Under the pieces are notes generated by a model, which had not been told where the DNA came from, made no database searches, and saw only the letters and a list, made by a program, of their open reading frames with translations. 64,000 bases of DNA, taken from NCBI RefSeq assembly GCF_000373485.1, contig NZ_KB891576.1, positions 372,001 to 436,000 of the forward strand, in the 5' to 3' direction. This DNA is from Dasania marina DSM 21967. Its GTDB lineage: Bacteria > Pseudomonadota > Gammaproteobacteria > Pseudomonadales > Dasaniaceae. Positions 30,864-40,536 of the stretch are shown here, piece by piece. Position 1 is the stretch's first letter, and every line of letters begins with the position of its first letter. A program made the translations under genes and the position numbers.

Positions 30864-32135
30864 ATGCGTATACAACTACTACTCACCGGCAATGAACTTA
30901 TGTCGGGCCACACCGTAGACTCCAACTCCGCCATGATAGCCGAGCAGCTACACAGCAAGGCCTACGAGGTTTATCGCAAAGTTACCATAGGCGACGACTT
31001 TGACTTATTAGTGGCTGAGATACGCCACATCAGCGCCCACAGCGATGTGCTGATTATTAATGGCGGCCTAGGCCCTACCGTTGATGATCTCACCGCCCAA
31101 GCGCTGGCCGTCGCCAGTGGCCAAGATATAGTCAAACATGAGGCCGCGTTAAAGCATGTTACTGACTGGTATGATCGCCGCAAAATACGCTTTAGCGACT
31201 CAGCAAAAAAACAGGCACTACTACCCGAGCACTGCCAGATTATTGATAACCCCACCGGCAGCGCCGTGGGGTTTTATTACGACTACCAAGACTGCTTGAT
31301 TATTTGCACCCCCGGCGTGCCCAGCGAACTGCGCCGCATGATGGACGAGAGCATACTGGCCTTAATCAGCCAGCGCTTTCCCAATCAACTCAGCCCCGTC
31401 ACCCTACGCCTACAAACCTTTGGCCTGGGCGAATCTTTTGTGCAAGAGCTGGTCAACAAAAACTACCCACACTGGCCAGCAGAAGTAGAGCTAGGCTTTA
31501 GAGCCGGCATGCCACAGCTAGAATTAAAACTGGCCATACAACAGAGCCAATACCAAGACCTGCAACAGCAATGCTACCAGTGGCTGCAACAAGAAATGGG
31601 CGATAGCATCATAGGCTTTGATAATTGCACGCTGGCTGAGGCGGTGTTGGAACCACTCAAACAACAACAGCAAACCCTGTGCTGTGCCGAGTCCTGCACG
31701 GGCGGCTTAATCGCTTCCATGCTCACCGAAATACCCGGTTCTTCAGCCGTATTTACCGGCGGCGTAGTCAGCTACTCCAACCACTGCAAGCAGCAATTAC
31801 TCGGTGTCGATGCAACATTATTAGAACAACACGGTGCCGTTAGCGAACCGGTGGTGCGCGCCATGGCCGAAGGCGCGCTAGCCAAAACCGGCGCCGATTA
31901 CGCTATCGCCATTTCCGGCATAGCCGGCCCCGACGGTGGTAGCGACGATAAGCCAGTAGGCACAGTATTTATAGGCTGGGGCAAACGCGATGCCATTAGC
32001 GTGATTAAGCTGTGCTATCCACAGCCTCGTATTGCTTTTCAAAAAATGATGGCGGCAGTGGCTTTAGATATGTTGCGTAGGGAGTTGCTTAACCTCGACC
32101 TCAGCCCCTCTTTTATTAAGCGTTATAGGGTTTAA
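30864..32135 (+). CDS. CinA-family nicotinamide mononucleotide deamidase / competence-damage protein
   Basis: 423 residues with two domains. The N-terminal 1-170 is a molybdopterin-binding (MoCF/COG1058) fold with NGGLGPTVDDLTAQALA, as in full-length CinA. The C-terminal 260-415 is the CinA/PncC amidase domain with CCAESCTGGLIASMLTEIPGSSAVF and ISGIAGPDGGSDDKPVGTVF. The C-terminal half probably deamidates nicotinamide mononucleotide; the N-terminal half may be an ADP-ribose pyrophosphatase in other species. It is monocistronic and begins 70 bases after the gltA terminator. Confidence 0.85.
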   Translation: MRIQLLLTGNELMSGHTVDSNSAMIAEQLHSKAYEVYRKVTIGDDFDLLVAEIRHISAHSDVLIINGGLGPTVDDLTAQALAVASGQDIVKHEAALKHVTDWYDRRKIRFSDSAKKQALLPEHCQIIDNPTGSAVGFYYDYQDCLIICTPGVPSELRRMMDESILALISQRFPNQLSPVTLRLQTFGLGESFVQELVNKNYPHWPAEVELGFRAGMPQLELKLAIQQSQYQDLQQQCYQWLQQEMGDSIIGFDNCTLAEAVLEPLKQQQQTLCCAESCTGGLIASMLTEIPGSSAVFTGGVVSYSNHCKQQLLGVDATLLEQHGAVSEPVVRAMAEGALAKTGADYAIAISGIAGPDGGSDDKPVGTVFIGWGKRDAISVIKLCYPQPRIAFQKMMAAVALDMLRRELLNLDLSPSFIKRYRV

Positions 32136-32351
32136 AAAGAAAGTTACGATTAAGCCGTTAGAACTAGGGAACGAGTAAGCTCTGGAAACAAAGCAGCTAC
32201 TGACAAGACACGCAGAGAATGCCTCCCCGTACCCAAAACACTGGTGTTACTCGTGGGCCAGGCTCTAGGCTCAGAGCGTAGCATCCAGCGCAACTCACTT
32301 ACCTAACCACGTCGCTTTTATAATATTTCGAAGCGCGGAGACTTAGGGAGT

Positions 32352-32443
32352 AAGGCGGCTTCTTGCAAGACAGTCGCTGGCATGGATGCCAGCGCCTAGC
32401 CTACATGGATGTATTCACGGCGTGTCTTGCAAGAAGATGCCTT
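32352..32443. repeat. Palindromic intergenic repeat element
   Basis: A 92-base element with 21-base ends, AAGGCGGCTTCTTGCAAGAC (start of left arm, 32352) matched to TGTCTTGCAAGAAGATGCCT (right arm, from 32423), 19 of 21 paired. A nested hairpin CGCTGGCATGGATGCCAGCG sits at 32375-32394, followed by the CATGGATGTATTCACGGCGT segment. This type of sequence is scattered in intergenic regions of marine gammaproteobacteria. Only this copy is seen in the window. Position between cinA and phoU. Confidence 0.75.
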
Positions 32444-32507
32444 GCTCACGACGTACAACACAATAGGGAAAATTTAACTCCCCCCACGTAAAACACCTCA
32501 ACACCCC

Positions 32508-33224
32508 CTACTCCTCTACATGCTTAGCCATCTCGGTTAAACCCACATGGCGTACGTTTTTACCTTTCACCAAATAAATAACATGCTCGGCAATATTGCG
32601 GGCATGGTCACCCACCCGCTCTAAAGATCGCAAAGACCACAACACGTTTAACATAGAGCCTATGCTGCGCGGATCTTCCATCATATACGTGATAGTGCTG
32701 CGCATGGCGGTGCCGTATTCCGCATCCACTAATTTATCTTCGCGGGCAACTGCTAAGGCCTTCTCTACATCCAAACGGGCAAAAGCATCCAGCGCATCAT
32801 GCACCATGCGGCCCACGTGCTCGCCTATCATGCGTATTTCTACACTGCCTTTGGTGGGCTCGCCGGATTCTGATAAAGCCAAAGCCTGAGTGGCAATCTT
32901 GCCCGCCTCATCGCCTATGCGCTCTAAATCGTTTACCGCTTTGCTGATGGCAATAACCAAGCGTAGGTCGCTGGCCGCCGGTTGCCGCCTGGCCAATATA
33001 CGCGCGCATTCGTCATCAACCGACACTTCCATTTCATTAATCAGCTTATCACGCTGCTTAACCATTTCAGCCATGCCGCTATCAACATTTAAAATAGATT
33101 GCACCGCATCACTGACTTGTTTTTCAACTAAGCCACCCATTTCCATCATATGGGTTTTTACCGCGTCCAGCTCGGTGTTAAATTGCTGGGAGATGTGATG
33201 ACTGTGTGCGTCTTTATCTATCAT
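32508..33224 (-). CDS. phoU: Phosphate regulon accessory protein PhoU
   Basis: 238 residues. It is an all-helical protein with two repeats of the PhoU fold; the metal-binding-like motifs ARRQPAASDLRLV, ERIGDEAGKIA, MRSTITYMMEDPRSIG and LERVGDHARNIAEHVIYLVKG are present. It modulates signalling from the Pst transporter to PhoR. It starts 14 bases after the pstB stop, so it is the last gene of the pst operon. Confidence 0.96.
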   Translation of the reverse strand: MIDKDAHSHHISQQFNTELDAVKTHMMEMGGLVEKQVSDAVQSILNVDSGMAEMVKQRDKLINEMEVSVDDECARILARRQPAASDLRLVIAISKAVNDLERIGDEAGKIATQALALSESGEPTKGSVEIRMIGEHVGRMVHDALDAFARLDVEKALAVAREDKLVDAEYGTAMRSTITYMMEDPRSIGSMLNVLWSLRSLERVGDHARNIAEHVIYLVKGKNVRHVGLTEMAKHVEE

Positions 33225-33238
33225 GGTGTAACACTCCC

Positions 33239-34090
33239 TTAACCGTAGCGGCCAGTAATATAATCTTCAGTTTGTTTTTTCGACGGATTGGTAAACAAGG
33301 TATCGGTATTGTCATACTCGATCAGCTTACCCATATATAAAAACGCCGTGTAGTCAGAAACTCGCGCCGCCTGCTGCATGTTGTGAGTAACAATAACAAT
33401 CGTGTATTTTGATTTTAGCTCATTGATCAGCTCTTCGATTTTCAGCGTTGATATCGGGTCCAGTGCTGAGGCAGGCTCATCCAGCAATAACACCTCAGGC
33501 TCTACCGCGATGGTGCGGGCAATTACCAAACGCTGCTGCTGGCCGCCCGAAAGACCTAGGGCACTATCGTGCAGCCGATCTTTTACCTCGTCCCACAAAG
33601 CCGCCTGACGCAGCGATTTCTCTACCACTTCATCTAACACCCGAGCTTTATTAATACCCTGTATGCGCAAGCCATAAGCGACATTTTCGTAAATAGTTTT
33701 AGGGAAGGGGTTGGGTTTTTGAAACACCATGCCTATACGTCTACGCAACGAGGCTACATCGACAGCGCGATCATAGATATTGTGCTCATCTAAGCTAATC
33801 TCGCCCTTAATCTCGCAGCCATCCACTAAATCATTCATGCGATTAAAACAGCGCAACAAGGTAGATTTACCACAGCCACTGGGGCCTATAAATGCGGTAA
33901 CTCGTTGCTTAGGTATGATTAAATTAATATCGTACAAGGCTTGCTTGCCGCCTTCGTAAAAAAGGTTTAAATCATTAACCGCCAGACTAGTCTCTTCATT
34001 GGCCAGCGACATTTCTCTATGGACGCGGCCCATTTTCTCTAAAGATATTGCTTGTGTTTTCACAGTGTCACCCGTATTCAATCTTGTCAT
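33239..34090 (-). CDS. pstB: Phosphate ABC transporter ATP-binding protein
   Basis: 283 residues, slightly longer than the usual 257 at the N-terminus. Walker A is GPSGCGKST near 72, the Q-loop [18 protein letters not shown] is typical of PstB, the signature LSGGQQQR and Walker [14 protein letters not shown] follow, and the H-loop is in [10 protein letters not shown]. It powers high-affinity phosphate import with PstC and PstA. Its start overlaps the pstA stop region by one base. Confidence 0.96.
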   Translation of the reverse strand: MTRLNTGDTVKTQAISLEKMGRVHREMSLANEETSLAVNDLNLFYEGGKQALYDINLIIPKQRVTAFIGPSGCGKSTLLRCFNRMNDLVDGCEIKGEISLDEHNIYDRAVDVASLRRRIGMVFQKPNPFPKTIYENVAYGLRIQGINKARVLDEVVEKSLRQAALWDEVKDRLHDSALGLSGGQQQRLVIARTIAVEPEVLLLDEPASALDPISTLKIEELINELKSKYTIVIVTHNMQQAARVSDYTAFLYMGKLIEYDNTDTLFTNPSKKQTEDYITGRYG

Positions 34091-35787
34091 TACATTTCTA
34101 AGGATTTGTATTTTTCACGCAAGTGATTGCGTAAGGCCACGGCGCTAAAATTTAATAGCGCAATAATCACCACCAGTAATAAAGCGGTGGCGTAAACCAG
34201 TGGTCTAGCGGCTTCAACATTAGGGCTTTGAAAACCTACATCGAAAATATGAAAGCCCAAGTGCATAAATTTTTGATCTAAATGTAAATAAGGATAATTA
34301 GCATCTAAGGGTAATGACGGTGCCAACTTTACCACCCCCACCAACATCAGCGGCGCCACTTCTCCCGCCGCCCTAGCTACCGCCAAGATCAAACCGGTCA
34401 TCATCGCAGGGCTGGCCATAGGCAATACCACGCGCCATAGGGTCTCGGCCTTAGTTGCCCCTAAGGCCAGGCTACCTTCACGCAAGGCTTTGGGTATGCG
34501 CGACAAGCCCTCTTCGGTAGACACTATCACCACCGGCAAGGTTAATAAGGCCAAGGTTAACGAGGCCCACAACAAACCTGGGGTACCAAAGGTGGGCGCG
34601 GGCAAGGCATTTTGAAAAAACACTTGATCTAACTCAGCACCAATAAAATAAATAAAGAAACCTAAGCCAAACACCCCGTAAACAATAGAAGGCACGCCCG
34701 CTAAGTTATTGACCGCTATCCTAACGGTGCGGGTTAGCAGCCCTTGCTTGGCGTATTCACGCAAGTATATCGCGGCGATGACACCAAAGGGGGTCACCAT
34801 TACCGACATTAGTAACACCATCATAATAGTGCCAAAAATAGCGGGGAAGATACCGCCTTCGGTATTGGCTTCGCGGGGCTCATCGGTGAGAAAGCCCCAA
34901 AATTTAAGCACATAAGCCCCGCTTTTTTCCAACACATTCATGGCATTGGGCTGGTAGGCATGGACCACTTGCGCCAAGGCAATTTCTACCTGCTCGCCAC
35001 TCATGGTTTCAGCAACAAAACTATCGCGATTAATTTGTTCATACAGTGCTAATAACTGCACCTGTAACAATTGATAATGACTATTGAGGCTGGCACGCTC
35101 TGCGGCTATATCAGCCAGCTGTTGCGCACGCTGACTCGCCGCTAGGCTACGGTTTAAGGTCAAGCCGCGCTCTTGTAAACGCAAACGCTCTATCTGATAG
35201 TTAACCTTGCCTATATCATTTTTTTCTATGCGCTTAATTTGCTTATGCAGGGCTTCCGCCCGCTGTATACGCGCTGCAAACTGCTGCCATAGCACGCGGC
35301 CTTCGGCTTGCGGCAAGTCTACACCGGCCTCTTTCAGCCCTATTAAGTAACCGTAAAAATTACCCCACTCATAACGCTCTACCGCCATCAACTCGGGCGG
35401 GTAACTAATATTGCTAAGGTAATCATTCAACACCCAGCTAAAATCCACGCCGCTAACATCGCGATTACCTTGCTTTATTAAGCTGCGCTTCACAAAAGGC
35501 TGCTGCGTCTCTATGGCAAAACCAGCGCCGCGTATTTGCTCTACCGGCACCTGCTCACTCTCCACCACTTCGCCGATAACCCGTAGCGCAGCGCTATTGG
35601 ATAATTGATACTGCGCCTGCATGATATCGGCGGGCCAAAAATGGCCAAAGCCGCGCACCGCTAGCAGCAGCAGTAAACCGATAACGGCAACCACACTCAC
35701 ACTCACCGCTGCGGCATTTAGCCAAATAAAAGCCTCGCCGTCTTTAAACCACCGCCGCAGGCTAATTTTTTTATCTTGTTCAAACAT
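34090..35787 (-). CDS. pstA: Phosphate ABC transporter permease PstA (long form)
   Basis: 565 residues, about twice the E. coli PstA. After a first helix (about 25-47) there is a large extracytoplasmic section of roughly 260 residues with a long helical coiled region (about 175-260). The permease domain begins near 320 and contains the EAA-like loop [32 protein letters not shown]. The long form is common in marine gammaproteobacteria. It overlaps pstB by one base and follows pstC by 38 bases. Confidence 0.93.
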   Translation of the reverse strand: MFEQDKKISLRRWFKDGEAFIWLNAAAVSVSVVAVIGLLLLLAVRGFGHFWPADIMQAQYQLSNSAALRVIGEVVESEQVPVEQIRGAGFAIETQQPFVKRSLIKQGNRDVSGVDFSWVLNDYLSNISYPPELMAVERYEWGNFYGYLIGLKEAGVDLPQAEGRVLWQQFAARIQRAEALHKQIKRIEKNDIGKVNYQIERLRLQERGLTLNRSLAASQRAQQLADIAAERASLNSHYQLLQVQLLALYEQINRDSFVAETMSGEQVEIALAQVVHAYQPNAMNVLEKSGAYVLKFWGFLTDEPREANTEGGIFPAIFGTIMMVLLMSVMVTPFGVIAAIYLREYAKQGLLTRTVRIAVNNLAGVPSIVYGVFGLGFFIYFIGAELDQVFFQNALPAPTFGTPGLLWASLTLALLTLPVVIVSTEEGLSRIPKALREGSLALGATKAETLWRVVLPMASPAMMTGLILAVARAAGEVAPLMLVGVVKLAPSLPLDANYPYLHLDQKFMHLGFHIFDVGFQSPNVEAARPLVYATALLLVVIIALLNFSAVALRNHLREKYKSLEM

Positions 35788-35825
35788 GTGTATTACAACC
35801 TATTAACATCTTTTGTCGGCAACGC

Positions 35826-38078
35826 TTATAGCGAACCGTATTTTTTACGCAGCCGCTGACGCACGATTTCAGCAATGGTATTCACCACAAAGGTAAACAT
35901 AAATAAAACAAAAGCCGCTAAAAATAATATTCTAAAGTGCGAGCTGTTCACTTCGGTTTCGCCTATTTCTACCGCGATATTAGCCGCTAGGGTACGCATA
36001 CCTTCAAAAATATTGGCATCCATAATCGGGGTGTTACCGGTGGCCATTAACACAATCATGGTTTCACCCACGGCGCGACCCATGCCTATCATTAGCGCCG
36101 AAAAAATACCGGGGCTGGCGGTAGGTAACACCACGCCTACTAAGGTTTGCCAGGGGGTGGCACCCAAGGCCAAAGAGCCATAACTTAAGGATTTAGGCAC
36201 CGAGAAAATAGCATCTTCAGTAATAGAAAAAATGGTAGGCACCACCGCAAAGCCCATAGCCACCCCCACCACCATGGCGTTGCGCTGATCAAAGGAAATG
36301 CCTAAGTCGTGGGTTAACCAAGAGCGCATATCGCCTTTAAAAAACCACAGCTCTAATAAACCGCTACTGGCTATGCAGGCCCAAACTATCACTATCACCA
36401 CGGGGATTAATAAAATCGCATGCCAGCCATCGGGCACCGCTAAGCGTATGCGTGCCGGTAACTGACTCCACAAATAACCAAATAACAAAATACCTATGGG
36501 GAAGACAATAAAGATGGAGAATACCCCCGGCAGGTGGCGCTCAAAAAACGGCGCCAACCATAAGCCCGCCAAAAAACCCAAAATAACGGTGGGCAGGGCT
36601 TCCATTAATTCGATCAGCGGTTTGACCTTACGGCGCACCGCTGGCGTCATAAAGTAGGCAGTGTATATCGCGCCACCTATAGCCAAAGGCGTGGCCAATA
36701 GCATGGCGTAAAATGCTGCTTTTAAGGTGCCAAAGGCTAAGGGGGTAAAACTATATTTAGGTTCAAAGTCATTATTAGACGCCGAAGACTGCCAAATATA
36801 ATCCGGCTCAGGATAGCTTTCATACCACACCTTCTCCCACAACACCGACCACGATACTTCCGGATGTTCATTCTCTAACTGCCAATAACTAAACTGGCCA
36901 TTATTGTCGCGGCTTAAGACGTGGTTAGCTCTGGGGGAAATCGCAATATCGGTAACCCTAGGGCCGCTAACCGGCTCAGACAATAACTGCCTGCCCGAGG
37001 TGGCGTAAAACACATCCAACTGCTGTTGCTGATTGACGGTAATAAAGCCTTTGCGCCTGTGCTCCACCACTAGCTGCTCTATCGCGCTGTCATCCCCTTG
37101 AAAAGAACGTATTTTTTCTAAGCGAGGTAACTTGCCATCTTCACGTACCATAAACCACTGGCTAACTTCGCCGCGATTATCGGCGGCTAATAAAGAAATA
37201 CCGCCCAATAAAAACCGCACATCCATTAACTGGCCGCGCTCTATTAAACGGCCGCTGGCGGCGACGCTTTCATCGGGTATATTGATAACTCTATAAGCGC
37301 CCTCTTGGCTAACCACATACAACCAGCGTTGGTTGGGGCCTATCAATAACCACTGCGGCACTATATCCACTTCCGGTAAGCTAAAGTCCTGCTCTACTAG
37401 GCTGAGCTCTTCCGAAAGAAAATCTTCTTCTTTGTTAAACAGCCGGCCGGTGAGATGACCATTGGCTACCGCGACTATTAATAGTTGCTCTTCGGTATCA
37501 CGCACCGCTACGAGGTTCAACGCCGTGTCGGCAATGGCTAAAGGCTGTTCGCCGAAGGGGTATGCTATAGAAGGGGTAATTAAACGCTGGTCACTGGGAT
37601 AACTGACCCGGTATTGCGCCTGTGCCAATAACACCTGGCCGTTGGCCATGCCCAGCGCCTGTAGTGGTTCTTGCTCGGAGTTTAAACCCCAGCTAGTTAC
37701 CGCTGCCGGCAAGGGCAATTGGCTTTGTTGTATTGTTTCGCCGGTCGCGGCGTTAAAGAAATGCGCCTGCCCGGCCCTATTCACCATTAGTGCCACTTCC
37801 GCTTGCTCTTCCATGGCTAAAAACAGGCTATCACTGCTATCCACATTGCTAAGCTCATAGCTAGACTGCTGCTGTAGCTGTGCCGACTTAAACAGCGGCA
37901 TAATTTCATAAAACAAATAAAAGAAAATCAGCAAGATGGCCATAAGCACACCCATGCCACCGGCACTAATGACTAGGTTAGCTAGGGTATCTTTAGCTTT
38001 GCGCCAACCACTTAAACGCTCTAAGTGCAGGCTCTTGGGGGGAGTAACGGGGGCGGATGTAGAGGATGTCGTTTTCAT
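35826..38078 (-). CDS. pstC: Phosphate ABC transporter permease PstC (long form)
   Basis: 750 residues. One helix at about 35-57 leads into an extracytoplasmic domain of about 370 residues with repeated beta strands that could fold as a propeller. The permease part begins near 455 with several helices and the EAA loop [34 protein letters not shown]. The same long form is known in other gammaproteobacteria. It is the first cotranscribed membrane subunit of the pst operon. Confidence 0.93.
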   Translation of the reverse strand: MKTTSSTSAPVTPPKSLHLERLSGWRKAKDTLANLVISAGGMGVLMAILLIFFYLFYEIMPLFKSAQLQQQSSYELSNVDSSDSLFLAMEEQAEVALMVNRAGQAHFFNAATGETIQQSQLPLPAAVTSWGLNSEQEPLQALGMANGQVLLAQAQYRVSYPSDQRLITPSIAYPFGEQPLAIADTALNLVAVRDTEEQLLIVAVANGHLTGRLFNKEEDFLSEELSLVEQDFSLPEVDIVPQWLLIGPNQRWLYVVSQEGAYRVINIPDESVAASGRLIERGQLMDVRFLLGGISLLAADNRGEVSQWFMVREDGKLPRLEKIRSFQGDDSAIEQLVVEHRRKGFITVNQQQQLDVFYATSGRQLLSEPVSGPRVTDIAISPRANHVLSRDNNGQFSYWQLENEHPEVSWSVLWEKVWYESYPEPDYIWQSSASNNDFEPKYSFTPLAFGTLKAAFYAMLLATPLAIGGAIYTAYFMTPAVRRKVKPLIELMEALPTVILGFLAGLWLAPFFERHLPGVFSIFIVFPIGILLFGYLWSQLPARIRLAVPDGWHAILLIPVVIVIVWACIASSGLLELWFFKGDMRSWLTHDLGISFDQRNAMVVGVAMGFAVVPTIFSITEDAIFSVPKSLSYGSLALGATPWQTLVGVVLPTASPGIFSALMIGMGRAVGETMIVLMATGNTPIMDANIFEGMRTLAANIAVEIGETEVNSSHFRILFLAAFVLFMFTFVVNTIAEIVRQRLRKKYGSL

Positions 38079-38228
38079 GCTGGCAGTATAGGCAGGCTAT
38101 ATGACAATAATGTTACAGCCATGCCATAAATCAGCTACTTAGCGCTGAGCTTTGCTCCGCAGTTATCGCAGCAGCCCAGCCTTAATGACTAGCCGCAACA
38201 GCTGCGCCTTTATAACTTATATTAATGG

Positions 38229-39065
38229 CTACTCTTTAATAGCTAGAACGGCGCTATAGTCCTCACCAAAGCGCTGATAAAGCGCCGCTAACTCGCCACT
38301 CTTTAACATGGCCGCCATGCGCCTATCGTATAGTTCGCTAAACTGCTGGCCGCGCGGGCCATTGTGAAACAGAGGATAGAGTTTACGGGCAGCCACTAAT
38401 TCCTTACGCCAGACAACGGCTTGTGCAGCCTCCGTTTGCTCCAGCGACCTCAGATCACTGCGATCATGCAAAAAGCTATCAATATTGCCGCTAAGCAACA
38501 TCTTAAAGCCCTGCTCACCCTTGTTCAGCATAACCAACGAGTGTTCAGTCAAGCCCAGATGGATATCGTAGTTATAACCCCTAATCCATGCCAGACGCTT
38601 GCTTTTATCGGCTTTAATCTCGGCCCAACTAAGGGTGGAGCCAGGCTGAAACAACGCCTCCACATACTCAACAAAAATCGGGTATTGAGGGAAAATGATA
38701 CGCTGTAAATCATACTGCGGGCTTTTCGCTAAGTGCGGGCGCCCCCAGTCGGCCAACATAACATCGGCATGCTCACCACTATGTATACTGGCTATGCCTC
38801 GTAATATAGGGTGTATGCGTATATTGACCGCTATGCCTTCGGGCTCAAACACCGCTTTTATCAATTCAAAATACAGGCCACTGCCATCGGCATTGGAATA
38901 GCCCGGCCACTGCTCAGATACCACGTAGAGGGTGCCGCCTTGCTTGGTATCGTCATCAGCAAACGAGCACAAACCTGCCGCCATTAACAGCAGCAAAGTC
39001 ATAAATCTCAGCAAGCGCGAAGCGCATAAGGTTTTTAACCACGGTGCTTGAGTCACTTTATACAT
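38229..39065 (-). CDS. Extracellular solute-binding protein, family 3-like
   Basis: 278 residues with a hydrophobic signal near residues 18-36. The mature part begins with LYVVSEQWPGYSNADGSGLYFELIKAVF, the typical first lobe of family 3 (amino-acid-type) binding proteins, and contains a hinge around RLAWIRGYNYDI. No ABC permease for amino acids is adjacent; the gene sits between pstC and pstS on the same strand, 150 bases before pstC. Proteins of this kind without a transporter can act as sensors. The ligand is unknown. Confidence 0.7.
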   Translation of the reverse strand: MYKVTQAPWLKTLCASRLLRFMTLLLLMAAGLCSFADDDTKQGGTLYVVSEQWPGYSNADGSGLYFELIKAVFEPEGIAVNIRIHPILRGIASIHSGEHADVMLADWGRPHLAKSPQYDLQRIIFPQYPIFVEYVEALFQPGSTLSWAEIKADKSKRLAWIRGYNYDIHLGLTEHSLVMLNKGEQGFKMLLSGNIDSFLHDRSDLRSLEQTEAAQAVVWRKELVAARKLYPLFHNGPRGQQFSELYDRRMAAMLKSGELAALYQRFGEDYSAVLAIKE

Positions 39066-39404
39066 AGTTATAACGGCATCACCAAAATCATTGTTGTTTT
39101 TATTAATATCGTGTCAGTCATCGCCTGCCGACTGCTCGCGCCTACTGAGCTCTAGCGCCAACACAGCTTATCTTATTGCCGCGCTAACGCACTGTGCATA
39201 AATCACACAAGGTATTAAGATAACCATTCTAATCCCCTGAAATCTGAGCCCTATAAGGGATAATACCTATCAACACTACAGAATAGGGCCGCAAAAAACG
39301 TAATGCCTCATAATAAAAAAACCCCACACAATGGCGGGGATTTTGTCTGCAACCTGAGCCGGTAATCACCGGCCCTTAGTGGGTAGCGTGCTAAGAAAAT
39401 ATAG
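39066..39404. other. Intergenic region between pstS and the binding-protein gene
   Basis: About 340 bases with no gene. The only recognised features are the hairpin at 39314-39342 and a small stem GCCGGT/ACCGGC at 39358-39373, both just after pstS. The rest shows no clear motif. Confidence 0.6.
39314..39342 (-). terminator. Rho-independent terminator after pstS
   Basis: On the minus strand, CCCC and GGGG arms enclose a loop and are followed by a run of eight T (the A-run at 39314-39321). It is about 70 bases past the pstS stop and suggests that pstS can be transcribed separately from the permease genes. Confidence 0.7.
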
Positions 39405-39409
39405 CCGGC

Positions 39410-40405
39410 TTATAAACCCAGCTTTTCTAAGGTTCTAGCCGCCACTTTAGCGGGCAGTGGGATATAGCCATCTTTCACTACCACTTGCTGGCCTGCTTTC
39501 GATAACACCAATTTAATAAACTCGCGCTCCATAGGGGCCAAGGGCTTATTGGGCGCTTTGTTCAAATACACATACAAGAAACGTGATAATGGGTAGGCAC
39601 CGCTTACCGCATTTTCAGGGGTGGCCGCTACCGGCTGATCACCTACGTTTTTCGCTAAAGGGACCGCCCGCACACTAGAGGTTTTATACCCTATACCCGA
39701 GTAGCCTATGCCGTTAATTGAGGTAGCCACCGACTGCACCACGGAAGCCGAACCAGGCTGTTCGTTAACGGTGTTTTTAAAATCGCCCTTACACAGCGCT
39801 TTCTTTTTGAAGTAACCGTAGGTGCCCGATACTGAGTTGCGACCAAACAGTTGTATGTCACGGTTAGTCCATGCGCCGCTTAGGCCAGTCTTGCCCCAAG
39901 TGCTGATGTCGTTGTTAGAACCACATTTACGGGTAGACGAAAAAATTGCATCTACGTCGGTAATACTCAAACCGGTAATAGGGTTATCTTTGTGTACATA
40001 GACAGCCAAGGCATCTATAGCTACCGGAATGGCGGTAGGTTTGTAACCAAACCTAGACTCAAAGGCCGCCAGCTCTTTATCCTTCATTTTACGGCTCATG
40101 GGGCCTATGTTGGATGTCCCCTCGGTAAGCGCCGGAGGCGCAGTAGAAGAACCCGCCGCTTGAATTTGAATATTAACATTGGGGTAAAAGCGTTTGAAAT
40201 CTTCGGCCCACATGGTCATTAGATTGGCCAAGGTATCTGAACCTACACTAGACAGGTTACCCGATACACCGCTGGCTTTTTGATAATCAGACAGGCCAGC
40301 ATCTACCGCGGTAGCCGCCGTAGCTACAGTAGCTACCGTTGAAGCCAACACGCCGGCACTCACTGCTAGAGCGGCGCCTATTTTTTTAAAGTTGCTCATC
40401 GTCAT
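39410..40405 (-). CDS. pstS: Phosphate ABC transporter substrate-binding protein
   Basis: 331 residues from the ATG at 40405, with GGAG 7 bases before it; an upstream in-frame ATG is less well placed. A signal peptide ends near residue 33 (TAATA). The mature protein has the phosphate-binding type motifs [41 protein letters not shown] and [14 protein letters not shown]. The cysteine pair near KCGS and LCKGDF is typical of one PstS subgroup. It captures phosphate in the periplasm. A Pho-box-like site precedes it. Confidence 0.95.
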   Translation of the reverse strand: MTMSNFKKIGAALAVSAGVLASTVATVATAATAVDAGLSDYQKASGVSGNLSSVGSDTLANLMTMWAEDFKRFYPNVNIQIQAAGSSTAPPALTEGTSNIGPMSRKMKDKELAAFESRFGYKPTAIPVAIDALAVYVHKDNPITGLSITDVDAIFSSTRKCGSNNDISTWGKTGLSGAWTNRDIQLFGRNSVSGTYGYFKKKALCKGDFKNTVNEQPGSASVVQSVATSINGIGYSGIGYKTSSVRAVPLAKNVGDQPVAATPENAVSGAYPLSRFLYVYLNKAPNKPLAPMEREFIKLVLSKAGQQVVVKDGYIPLPAKVAARTLEKLGL

Positions 40406-40459
40406 TCGTTTTCTCCAAACAGGGTTTATCAACATGATGGTGTCACTGTAAAAAAACTT

Positions 40460-40478
40460 TGTTACAGCTGTGTGACAT
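40460..40478 (-). promoter_or_regulatory. Pho box upstream of pstS
   Basis: On the minus strand the sequence reads ATGTCACACAGCTGTAACA. This is close to the consensus of two CTGTCAT-like repeats 11 bases apart. A further half site (TTTTACAGTGACACC, near 40439-40453) follows downstream. It lies about 55 bases before the pstS start and is a likely PhoB-binding site. Confidence 0.7.
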
Positions 40479-40536
40479 ATTTTTGAAACATTTAAGACTA
40501 TGCGCTTGAGGTAAGCACTGAAGGCAGCCTAAAGGC

